Of a stretch of DNA of 64,000 nt, positions 22,841-34,140 are shown one piece after another. The position numbers and the translations under genes were made by a program. The DNA is from Pycnopodia helianthoides. Lineage: Eukaryota; Echinodermata; Asteroidea; Forcipulatida; Asteriidae. A model generated the notes under the pieces. The model worked only from the letters and a program-made list of their open reading frames with translations. It did no database searches and was not told the origin of the DNA. Within the stretch, counting starts at the first letter, position 1, and each line of letters opens with the position of its first letter. The stretch covers positions 14,736,078 through 14,800,077 of the forward strand of contig CM063249.1 of NCBI GenBank assembly GCA_032158295.1, read 5' to 3'.

Positions 22841-24525
22841 CTACAGGAAAAAGACTTGCCTCATTCCAGTTCTTGAAAGACGTCCACTTAGCTAGCACCT
22901 GCTGAATATTGAATGCAGACAACTAGAGATAAACAGAAAGGTTTTTTGGAATTATATGGAGAGCAAAGAGAACCTTAAACCTTCCTAGAGAAAAATCATA
23001 CCAAAATTACAAGTATTTTGGCTGAGTAGTGCATTGGACTGTTTTTGTGTCCGAGTTATAAACATTTGGGTTTGCACAATTTTGTTCCCCCCCCCCCGAG
23101 TTGCATCCAGTCAGCTGTACATTAAAAAAATATGCATACATATTGACAAACTCAGGTGATTATTGTGTAAAATTTTCATGAGAAATAGAAGTTTCACACA
23201 AGCATGTGACTAAATATTTGTAATTGCCTCTTGTAGGGTTACCTAAGAGGTAAGTTTGACTACCGGTACCCCTAAACACTCTTAGAGTATTTACATGTAC
23301 AACAGGCTAGTGAATAAGGTGAGCACTACTGTCTCTTTAACTAAAGTTGCTTCTAAAGACCTGTAGGGTTAAAACTGTTTTTATGATTAGTAACAGGTGA
23401 GCAATTTATAAAAGTTTGAACTCACCATGATTAAATCTCAGCACACCTTCTCCCTGTCTCAGAACTCATCATCCAGGTGTCTGTATTTAATTAGTTCAGA
23501 CATCTTGACTGTGAGGGATGACTACCAACATTATCCCTGTCAGAAAAATTAAAGCGGCTTCACTTGAGAAGAACCAAATTCAAATATTACAAAAACTGTT
23601 GAGTATTGATGCAAAGCGAATAGAGATTAACATCAACAGTCCCATTATGCCAGGCACTGACTTAAGTTACTCATGAGATTGTCTTACCTGTAAGGACTGT
23701 TCCTCCAAATAATGTTGCAACCAAGGAAAAGGTTCAGGTGGAAGGCCGTCATTGTGAATGTCCCAACTCCAAGGAGGTCAAGACCCCTGTCCAAAGTCCC
23801 TGGTGGTCATTTCCATTTTGGTAGGACATCTGAATTGTATGGAAGACTACCCTTACTTGCCAAAACAAGGGACAGCCATATGAAAGAAAAAACCTTTTCA
23901 ATGGATTTCATTTTCCAAGTGGACATCAGAGACTGAAAGATTGCAATCATTTGGAAGATTGTTCCTTTGGTCTTCATAAAGAACAAACTGTACAAACAAC
24001 CTGAGAAAAGTGTCACAGTGTTGTGCTTGGTTAAACTTCTTGGGCTGCTACAACTAAAACGAACAAACAATTTGGAGGTCTTCAAATGCTATTATCTCGA
24101 CTTTGAAAGTGTGATGGAAATATTTCTCTGGAGAATTTAATCAGTGAACTTTTTTTAATGAAATTAATCAACTCTACTCCTGGATAATTTAAAATCCTGT
24201 CTTTGCCATTGTTTGTATGGAAACTATCAAAAGGACAAGTTAAACCACTAGGTTGTTATGGATGGTTTCATCAAGGTCCACCAGGCTTTACTGTTTAGAC
24301 AGGGAAAACTGAATAGGACAGGAAAATGATGAGGTGCTGAACTGTTAGTGGGTGCTACACTCCCATCGGTCCAAGGGCTTTGTACCAATCATCCAAAGGA
24401 GGGAAACAATTTATCCACTTAGCAAAAACAGTCCTATTTTAACTTTCAAAGGGACGGTACATTTTAGGGTGTTGGAAGACTGCATAAATTCAAACAGGTT
24501 CCAATTTCTCAATTAAGAGTCTTAC

Positions 24526-24602
24526 CATGAAATTTGATAGTGAGGGTTCACAACCTGTCCACATCCCATCTCTCTGGAATGTCAGATTCAGAATCTCGTT
24601 GG
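24526..24602 (-). pseudogene. Conserved exon-like block E2, unit 1 (also in units 2-6)
   Basis: Seen: a minus-strand block of 76-77 nt between a tacag acceptor and a TTTCATG/gtaagact donor, present at 24526-24602, 26730-26806, 28944-29020, 30446-30522, 32694-32770 and 35287-35362. In unit 7 both sites are damaged. In one frame all seven copies encode ESDIPERWDVDRL-stop with small changes: the last Val is GTG, GTT or GTA, the stop is TGA in five and TAA in two, and the one-base deletion in unit 6 falls after the stop. In another frame units 1-5 are open to the donor, but unit 6 has a stop. Inference: the first pattern suggests a terminal coding segment under past constraint; the kept donor argues the other way. 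Function unknown, so it is listed as a probable pseudogene fragment. Confidence 0.4.
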
Positions 24603-25279
24603 CTGTATAGATGATTTTCTTGGCTCATTCTGCACTGTAGTGTTCATCCAACACCATGGTTTCTTTTACTGTAAGTTGCTTTCCTGCAAAATGACTGAAA
24701 ATATGTACATATGTTTACAACATTGTAAGTTATAATCCACCATTGAAATTGTTCAGGATTATAAGTATAGCCTTTTCTTGTTGTTACTTCCATGGATAAT
24801 GAAGGGAAGTTAATAAAAGATATCAAATAATTGTTTTAGTTAAAAGGGATTATCTTCTATCCATGACCTAACTAGGGGATTTCCTGTAGAATCGTCAAAC
24901 TCTGCAAAACCTTTCAGGTACTACTGGTAAACCATTATAAGAACATTCATTTTCTCGAACATACATGTCTATACTGTGACCAGTCAGGTAGACATAGGTT
25001 AAAGAAATATTAATAACTTTTGGAAGACATGTGGTAAATCCATGTCATTTCAACACACCAGCTGCAGTAATGCCATCAATTTTCCCATCAAATTTTAGAA
25101 ATGAAATACTGCATATAAGTCTTTTGTACATTTTGGTAAAATTTAGTCAGACTTCTTCACCATCCATCATGAGTCACTATCACAATGGCTTGTTTCACAT
25201 CATTGCATTGTTTCTCTGTCATGTTAAGGTACGACTGGGGAAGGGGTGTATTGGTTGCTCAGGGGGCATATTTTCCGGT

Positions 25280-25364
25280 GTGGGATTCATACCCATGAAC
25301 ATTTGCCATTCTAGAGCAGATGTCTTACCACTAGACCACCGAGCTTGCCCGGTAGGTAGAAGCA
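25280..25364 (-). repeat. tRNA-like SINE fossil, unit 1 (also in the other six units)
   Basis: On the minus strand AGCTCGGTGGTCTAGTGGTA resembles a tRNA-Glu-type A-box arm, and ATGGGTATGAATCCCAC a decayed B-box arm. Equivalent copies start near 27468, 29291, 31203, 33040, 36009 and 38148, one per unit, so the insertion predates the array. A better-kept relative with TGGGTTCGAATCCCGCC lies at 48481-48535. Confidence 0.65.
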
Positions 25365-25597
25365 GTTCCAATCCTGTAATTTTAGCAGCACGTGTTGCAT
25401 CATATAAACAGATGTTAAATTTGCATGGGGGATAAAAACAATTGGGAACTAATCTAAAAGAAAAAGGTAGGTTAAGTATACAGTGCTTATCACACATTGG
25501 TGCTGGGTTAAAAAAACATAAAATATAATTTAAAAACCTTGGCAAGTCTCTTGACAGTTATACCCTACTACACTAAAGTTTACATCGACACTCAACT

Positions 25598-27776
25598 GAT
25601 TAGTTACAGGTTAGCAACTTTTAATATTTTGAACCCACCATGTTCAAACCTCAGCACACCTTCTCTCTGTCTCGGAACTCATCATCCAGGTGTCTGTATT
25701 CAATTAGTCAGGCATCTTGACTGTGAGGGATGACTACCAAAATTATCCCTGTCAGAATAATGAAAGCAGCTTCACTTGAGAAGAACCAAATTCAAATTTA
25801 AAAAAAAAGTTGAGTTATTGAAACTAAGAGAAAAGAGAATAACATCAACATTTTCATTATGCCAGGCACTGACTTAAGTTACTCAGGAGATCGTCTTACC
25901 TGTAAGGACTGCTCCTCCAAATAATGTCACAGCCAAGCAAAAGGTTCAGGTGGAAGGCTGTCATTGTGAATGTCTGAACTCCTCAAAGAGGTCAAGATCC
26001 CTGTCCAAAGTCCCTGGTGGTCATTTCCATTTTGGTAGGACATCTGAATTGTATGGAAGACTACCCTTCCTTGCCAAAACAAGGATCAGCCATCTGAAAG
26101 AAAAAACCTTTTCAATGGATATCATTTTACAAGTGGACATCAGAGACTGAAAGATTGCAATCATTCCGTTCCTTTGGTCTTATTAAAGAACAAACTGTAC
26201 AAACAACCTGAGAAAAGTGTCACAGTGTTGTGCTTGGTTAAACTTCTTGGGCTGCTACAACTAAAACGAACAAACAATTGGAGGTCTTCAAATGCCATTA
26301 TCTCAACTTTGAAAATGTGATGGAAATATTCTCTGGAGAATTTAATCAGTGAACTTTTTTAATGAAATTAATCAACTCTACTCCTGGATAATTTAAAATC
26401 CTGTCATTGCCATTGTTTGTATGGAAACTATCAAAAGGACAAGTTAAATCACTAGGTTGTTATTGATGGTTTCATCAAGGTACACAAGGCTTTACTGTTT
26501 AGACAGGGAAAACTGAATAGGACGGGAAATTGATGAAGTGCTGAACTGTTGGTGGGTGCTACACTGCAATCGGTCCAAGGGCTTTGTACCAATCTTCCAA
26601 AGGAGGGAAACAATTTATCCACTTAGCAAGAACAGTCCTATTTTAACTTTCAAAGGGACGGTACATTTTAGGGTGTTGGAAGACTGCATAAATTCAAACA
26701 GGTTCCAATTTCTCAATTAAGAGTCTTACCATGAAATTTGATAGTGAGGGTTCACAACCTGTCCACATCCCATCTCTCTGGTATGTCAGATTCAGAATCT
26801 CGTTGGCTGTAAAGATGATTTTTCTTGGCTCATTCTGCACTGTAGTGCTCATCCAACACCATGGTTTCTTTTACTGTAAGTTGCTTTCCTGCAAAATGAC
26901 TGAAAATATGTACGTATGTTTACAACATTGTAAATTATAGTCCACCGTTGAAATTTTTCAGGAATATCAATCAGTAAAGTTTTTTCTTGTTTTGTTACGT
27001 CCATGGATTTTGAAGAATAGTTCATAAAAGATATTAAATAATTGTTTTAGTTAAAAGGGATTATCGTCTATCCATGCCCTAACTAAGGGATTTCCTGTAG
27101 AATCCGCACTCTGCAAAACCTTTTAGGTACTACTGGTAAACCATTATAAGAACATTCATTCTCTCTGTGACCAGATCAGGTAGACATGAATTAAAGAAAT
27201 ATTAATAACTTTTGGAAGACATGTGGTTATTCCATGTCATTTTAACACACCAACTGCAGTGCTGCCATCAATTTTCCCATTAAATTTAAAATTGAAATAC
27301 TGCATTTAAGTCTTTTGTACATTTTTTTAAAAATTAGTCAGACTTCTTCACCATCCATCATGAGTCAAAATCACTATGGCTAGTTTCACATCATTGCAAC
27401 GTTCTCAGTCATGTTAAGGTCAACTAGGGAAGGGGAAGTATTGTTTGCTGAGAGGGCAATTTACCTATGTGGGATTCATACCCATGACCATTTGCCATTC
27501 TAGAGTAGATTCCTACCACTAGACCACCGAGCTTGCCGGTAGCAGTTCCAATGCTACAATTTTAGCAGCACGAGTTGCATCAATTAAACAGATGTTAAAT
27601 TTGAATCAGGGATAAGGACAAATGGGAACTAATCTAAAATGAAAAAGGTAGGTTAAGTATACAGTGCTTATCACACATTGGTGCTGGGTTAAAAAACATA
27701 TATATAATTTAAAAACCTAGGCAAGTCTCTTGACAGTTATACCCTACTACACTAAAGATTACATCAACACTTAACT
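25598..27776 (-). repeat. Array unit 2
   Basis: Full-length. The larger exon-like block near 25906-26095 keeps both splice sites but carries a TGA in the frame that is open in unit 6. The 3' end (27440-27600) matches the end of unit 4 more closely than the end of unit 1. Confidence 0.85.
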
Positions 27777-29390
27777 GATTAGTTACAGGTTAGCAACTTT
27801 TAATATTCTGAACTCGCCATGATCAAATCTCAGCACACCTTCCCCCTGTCTCAGAACTCAACATCCAGGTGTCTGTATTCAATTAGTCAAACATCTTGAC
27901 TGTGAGGGATGACTTCCAACATTATCCCTGTCAGAATAATGAAAGCAGCTTCACTTGAGAAAAAGCAAAATTCAAATTTTACAGAAACTGTTAAGTATTG
28001 ATACCGAGAGAATAGAGATTAACATCAACAGTCCCAATATGCCAGGCACTGACTTAAGTTACTCAGGAGATCGTCTTACCTGTGAGGACTGTCCCTCCAA
28101 ATAATGTCGCAGCCGAACAAAAGCTTCAGGTGGAAGGTGGTCATTGTGAATGTCTGAACTCATCAAGGAGGTCAAGACCCCTGTCCAAAGTACCTGGTGG
28201 TCATTTCCATCTTGGTAGGCATCTGAACTGTATGGATGATGACCCTTCGCTTGCCAAAACATTAGGGACAACCATCTGAAAGAAAAAAAACTTTCAATGG
28301 ATATCATTTTTCAAATGGACATCATTAGAGACTGAAAGAGTGCAATCATTCTGTTTCTTTGGTTTTCATAAAACAATACTGTACAAACAATCTGGGAAAA
28401 GTGTCACAGTTTTGTGCTTGGTTAAACTTTTTGGGCTGCTACAACCAAAATGAACAAACGATTTGAAGGTCTTCAAATGCTTTTATCTCAATTTTGAAAG
28501 TGTGATGGAAATATTTCTCTGGAGAATTTAATCAGTGAACTTTTTAAAATGAAATTAATCAACTCTACTCCTGGATAATTATACCCTACTCTAATCCTGC
28601 ATGATTTACAAACCTGTCATTACCATTGTTTGTAAGGAAACTATCTAAGGAACAAGTTAAAATCACTAGGTTGTATGGATGGTTTCATCAAGGTACACAA
28701 GGCTTTACTGTTTAGACAGGGAAACTTGAATAGGACAGGAAGTTGATGAGGTGCTGAACTGTTGGTAGGTGCTACACTCGCATCTGTCTGAGGGCTCTGT
28801 ACCAATCTTCCACAAGAGGGAACAATTTCTCCACTCAGCAAGAACATTCCTGTATTTTAACTTTCAAAGGGAAGGAATATTCTAGGGTGTTGGAAGACTG
28901 CATAAATTCAAACTGGTTCCAAGTTCTCAATTAAGAGTCTTACCATGAAATTTGCTAGTGAGGGTTTACAACCTGTCAACATCCCATCTCTCTGGTATGT
29001 CAGATTCAAAATGTTGTTGACTGTAAAGATATTTTTCTTGGCTCATTCTGCACTGTAGTGTTCATCCAATACCATGGTTTCTTTTTAATGTAAGTTGCTT
29101 TCCTGCAAAATGACTGATATTATGAACACATGTTTACAACATTGCAAGTTATAATCCACCATTGAAATTGTTCAGGATTATAAGTAAAGCTTTTTCTTGT
29201 TTTGTTACATCCATGGATTATGGGTAGTTAAAAAGCACATTAAATAAAAGGATTTCCTGTAGAATCCGCAAGCTCTGCAAAGCCTTTTAGGGATTCATAC
29301 CCATGACAATTGCCATTCTAGAGCAGATGTCTTACCACTAGACCACCGAGCTTGCCCGGTAGGTAGAAGCACTTGGATCCCTATAATTTT
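27777..29390 (-). repeat. Array unit 3 (internally deleted)
   Basis: About 1.6 kb. Lacks roughly 0.55 kb between the word 'gcaaagccttttag' and the SINE, exactly as unit 5 does. Nearly identical to unit 5 at an offset of 3744 bp. Confidence 0.85.
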
Positions 29391-31520
29391 AGCACCTTCT
29401 CCCTGTCTCAGAACTCATAATCCAGGTGTCTGTATTCAATAAGTTCAGACATCTTGACTGTGAGGGATGACTACCAACATTATCCCTGTCAGAAAAATCA
29501 AAGCAGCTTCACTTGAGAAGAACCAAATTAAAAAACAAAACAAAGTTGAGTTATTGATACTAAGAGAATAGAGATCAACAGTCCCATTATGCCAGGCACT
29601 GACTTAAGTTACTCAGGAGATCGTCTTACCTGTAAGGACTGTTCCTCCAAATAATGTTGCAACCAAGCAAAAGGTTCAGGTGGAAGGCTGTCATTGTGAA
29701 TGTCTGAACTCCAAGGAGGTCAAGACCCCTGTCCAAAGTCCCTGGTAGTCATTTCCATCTTGGTAGGACATCTGAACTGTATGGAAGACTACCCTTACTT
29801 GCCCAAACAAGGGACAGCCATATGAAAGAAAAAAACGTTTTCAATGGATTTCATTTTACAAGTGGACATCAGAGACTGAAAAATTTCAATCATTCTGTTC
29901 CTTTGGTCTTCATAAAGAACAAACTGTACAAACAACCTGAGAAAAGTGTCACAGTGTTGTGCTTGGTTAAACTTCTTGGGCTGCTACAACTAAAACAAAC
30001 AAACAATTTGGAGGTCTTCAAATGCTTTTATCTCGACTTTGAAAGTGTGATGGAAATATTTCTCTGTAGAATTTAATCAGTGAACTTTTTTTAATGAAAT
30101 TAATCAACTCTACTCCTGGATAATTTAAAATCCTGTCATTGCCATTGTTTGTATGGAAACTATCAAAAGGACAAGTTAAATCACTAGGTTGTTATGGACG
30201 GTTTCATCACCAAGGTCCACAAGGCTTTACTGAATAGGACAGGAAATTGATGAAGTGCTGAACTGTTGGTGGGTGCTACACTCGCATCTGTCAGAGGGCT
30301 CTGTACCAATCTTCCAAAGGAGGGAAACAATTTATCCACTTAGCAAAAACAGTCCTATTTTAACTTTCAAAGGGACGGTACATTTAGGGTGTTGGAAGAC
30401 TGCATAAATTCAAACTGGTTCCAAGTTCTCAATTAAGAGTCTTACCATGAAATTTGATAGTGAGGGTTCACAACCTGTCCACATCCCATCTCTCTGGTAT
30501 GTCAGATTCAGAATCTCGTTGGCTGTAAAGATGTTTTTCTGGGCTCATTCTGCACTGTAGTGTTCATCCAACACCATAATTTCTTTTACTGTAAGTTGCT
30601 TTCCTGCAAAATGACTGAAAATATGTACATATGTTTACAACATTGTAAGTTATAATCCACCATTGAAATTGTTCAGGATTATAAGTATAGCCTTTTCTTG
30701 TTGTTACTTCCATGGATAATGAAGGGAAGTTAATAAAAGATATTAAATAATTGTTTTAGTTAAAAGGGATTATCTTCTATCCATGACCTACATGTAACTA
30801 GGGGATTTCCTGTAGAATCCTCACTCTGCAAAACCTTTCAGGTACTACTGGTAAACCATTATAAGAACGTTCGTTTTCTGGAACATACATGTCTATACTG
30901 TGACCAGTCAGGTAGACATAGGTTAAAGAAATATTAATAACTTTTGGAAGACATGTGGTAATTCCATGTCATTTCAACACACCAGCTGCAGTGCTGCCAT
31001 CAATTTTCCCATCAAATTTTAGAAATGAAATACTGCATATAAGTCTTTTGTACATTTTTGTCAAATTTAGTCAGACTTCTTCACCATCCATCACGAGTCA
31101 CTATCACCATGGCTTGTTTCACATCATTGCATTGTTTCTCTGTCATGTTAAGGTACGACTGGGGAAGGGGTGTATTGGTTGCTGAGAGGGCAATTTACCT
31201 ATGTGGGATTCATACCCATGACCATTTGCCATTCTAGAGTAGATGTCTTACCACTAGACCACCGAGCTTGCCCGGTAGGTAGAAGCAGTTCCAATGCTAC
31301 AATTTTAGCAGCACGAGTTGCATCAATTAAACAGATGTTAAATTTGAATCAGGGATAAGGACAAATGGGAACTAATCTAAAATGAAAAAGGTAGGTTAAG
31401 TATACAGTGCTTATCACACATTGGTGCTGGGTTAAAAAACATAAAATATAATTTAAAAACCTAGGCAAGTCTCTTGACAGTTATACCCTACTACACTAAA
31501 GATTACATCAACACTCAACT
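29391..31520 (-). repeat. Array unit 4
   Basis: Full length apart from about 70 bp missing at its start, where unit 3 runs straight into 'agcaccttctccc'. The larger exon-like block has lost its acceptor as in unit 1, which groups units 1 and 4. Confidence 0.8.
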
Positions 31521-34140
31521 GATTAGTTACAGGTTAGCAACTTTTAATATTCTGAACTCGCCATGATCAAATCTCAGCACACCTTCCCCCTGTCTCAGAA
31601 CTCAACATCCAGGTGTCTGTATTCAATTAGTCAAACATCTTGACTGTGAGGGATAACTTCCAACATTATCCCTGTCAGAATAATGAAAGCAGCTTCACTT
31701 GAGAAAAAGCAAAATTCAAATTTTACAGAAACTGTTAAGTATTGATACTGAGAGAATAGAGATTAACATCAACAGTCCCAATATGCCAGGCACTGACTTA
31801 AGTTACTCAGGAGATCGTCTTACCTGTGAGGACTGTCCCTCCAAATAATGTCGCAGCCGAACAAAAGCTTCAGGTGGAAGGTGGTCATTGTGAATGTCTG
31901 AACTCATCAAGGAGGTCAAGACCCCTGTCCAAAGTACCTGGTGGTCATTTCCATCTTGGTAGGCATCTGAACTGTATGGATGATGACCCTTCGCTTGCCA
32001 AAACTTTAGGGACAACCATCTGAAAGAAAAAAAACTTTCCAATGGATATCATTTTTCAAATGGACATCATCAGAGACTGAAAGAGTGCAATCATTCTGTT
32101 CCTTTGGTTTTCATTAAGAACAATTAACTGTACAAACAACCTGAGAAAAAGTGTCACAGTGTTGTGCTTGGTTATACTTCTTGGGCTGCTACAACTAAAA
32201 CGAACAAACAATTTGGAGGTCTTCAAATGCTATTATCTCAATTTTGAAAGTGTGATGGAAATATTTCTCTGGAGAATTTAATCAGTGAACTTTTTAAAAT
32301 GAAATTAATCAACTCTACTCCTGGATAATTATACCCTACTCTAATCCTGCATGATTTACAAACCTGTCATTGCCAATGTTTGTAAGGAAACTATCTAAGG
32401 AACAAGTTAAAATCACTAGGTTGTATGGATGGTTTCATCAAGGTCAACAAGGCTTTACTGTTTAGACAGGGAAACTTGAATAGGACAGGAAGTTGATGAG
32501 GTGCTGAACTGTTGGTAGGTGCTACACTCGCATCTGTCTGAGGGCTCTGTACCAATCTTCCACAAGAGGGAACAATTTCTCCATTCAGCAAGAACATTCC
32601 CGTATTTTAACTTTCAAAGGGAAGGAATATTCTAGGGTGTTGGAAGACTGCATAAATTCAAACTGGTTGCAAGTTCTCAATTAAGAGTCTTACCATGAAA
32701 TTTGCTAGTGAGGGTTTACAACCTGTCAACATCCCATCTCTCTGGTATGTCAGATTCAAAATGTTGTTGGCTGTAAAGATATTTTTCTTGGCTCATTCTG
32801 CACTGTAGTGTTCATCCAATACCATGGTTTCTTTTTAATGTAAGTTGCTTTCCTGCAAAATGACTGATATTATGAAGACATGTTTACAACATTGCAAGTT
32901 ATAATCCACCATTGAAATTGTTCAGGATTATAAGTAAAGCTTTTTCTTGTTTTGTTACATCCATGGATTATGGGTAGTTAAAAAGCACATTTAATAAAAG
33001 GATTTCCTGTAGAATCTGCAAGCTCTGCAAAGCCTTTTAGGGATTCATACCCATGACAATTGCCATTCTAGAGCAGATGTCTTACCACTAGACCACCGAG
33101 CTTGCCCGGTAGGTAGAAGCGGTAAGATCCCTATAATTTTAGCAGCGCGTACTGCATCAATTCAACGATGCTAAATTTGCATCGCAGATAAGGACAATTT
33201 TTAACTAATCTAAAATTAAAAAGATAGGTTAAGTATACAGTGCTTATTACACTTCGGATTTGGGAAAAATCTAAATTGTAATTACAAAAACCTAGGCAAG
33301 TCTCTTGACAGTTATACCCATGAGATTCCATTTCGAACCATGAGATTCCATTTCCCACAAATGAACAAAACGAATCAACAAGTACAAGACCAAGTGAACA
33401 TCAGATCGTACAAAGTAAAAACAGAAGATGGACGCGAGTACAGACGCAACAGAAGACATCTCAAACTCAGTTCAGAATCTTTCATACCGCAACATGAGAT
33501 TCCATTTCCCACAAATGAACAAAACGAATCAACAAAGAAAGATACAGCTAAACAAACACAGATCGCAAACGAGAGTTCTCCACGAAACACGGAAAGCACA
33601 GAAAAGGCTTCACTACAAGAGACAGAATTGACAAACATTAGACGCAGCACTCCCGAACGTAAACAACCAACATACCTAAAGGACTACATTACTTGAACTC
33701 AAATCATTATGTCAGAGACAATACTAAATGAATATTTTGTTGTTTATTGGTTTGTGTTTATAGAAGAGCCAAGAAAAAGTTTAAGGATACAGATGTGTGA
33801 AAGGTTAAAATTTGTTCAAATTACAGTAAAATTTAACTTTAGTCACTACAACAGATTTTGCTGGGTACACAAATTGTATCTGTGTTTATAACTAAGTTTG
33901 TTAAAAGTTAGAGTTTGTAAGTTTCTTGTTGTTTCTTGTAAAAGGAAGGATGTTTCGATAATTGTATACTGCCCTCTTGTGTTGGCTACTAGGCAGTTGC
34001 CAGGTGGGCAGCCATATTGAAGTGTGCTCTAAACTGAGAACTTTGAACATGACCGATGATTACAAACAACTACAGAAGTGTCGTTTATCCACCTTTATTA
34101 ACTATAAATAACACACTTAAATCTACGTTGACACTCAACT
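31521..34140 (-). repeat. Array unit 5 (internally deleted, with retrotransposon)
   Basis: Same deletion as unit 3. Its end is interrupted at 33320-34113 by the 3' end of a Ty3/Gypsy-type element. Confidence 0.85.
33320..34113 (+). mobile_element. 3' end of a Ty3/Gypsy-type LTR retrotransposon
   Basis: Seen: an open frame from 33340 to 33696 encodes a basic segment with KVKTEDGREYRRNRRHLKL, then a polar linker and a proline/lysine end (RKQPTYLKDYIT-stop). After the stop comes about 250 bp of non-coding sequence, a purine tract (AAAGGAAGGA, 33941-33950) and a probable LTR starting TGTTTCG at 33951 and ending ...AACACA near 34113 (about 163 bp). Known: this basic motif and order are typical of the C-terminal end of Gypsy Pol just before the 3' LTR. 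The reverse transcriptase, RNase H and integrase core are absent, so the copy is a 5'-truncated remnant. The first 65 bp repeat the segment at 33493-33534 out of frame. No target duplication was recognised. Confidence 0.6.

Larger units (their letters stand above)
21020..22930 (-). repeat. Two to three diverged ~0.9-kb tandem repeats
   Basis: The word 'catcagtaaaacagttag' occurs at 21296 and 22254. Variants of 'aatgaattgtaatgctacaag' occur at about 21029, 21990 and 22828, and a 'tgtatgttttgccat'-like block (on the minus strand) occurs near 21770 and 22600. Offsets are roughly 0.84-0.96 kb. The repeated point 'ctacaRGaaaa' reads on the minus strand as a splice acceptor (ttttcYtgtag) in all three copies, so ancient duplication of an exon is possible. 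Confidence 0.5.
23381..25597 (-). repeat. Array unit 1
   Basis: Full-length. Holds the splice-bounded 77-nt block at 24526-24602. The larger exon-like block near 23700-23880 has lost its acceptor (AG is now AT). Confidence 0.85.

Noticed and set aside
29822..30076. Plus-strand 84-codon frame in unit 4
   Set aside because: Homologous positions in other units are interrupted, and no splice sites bound it.
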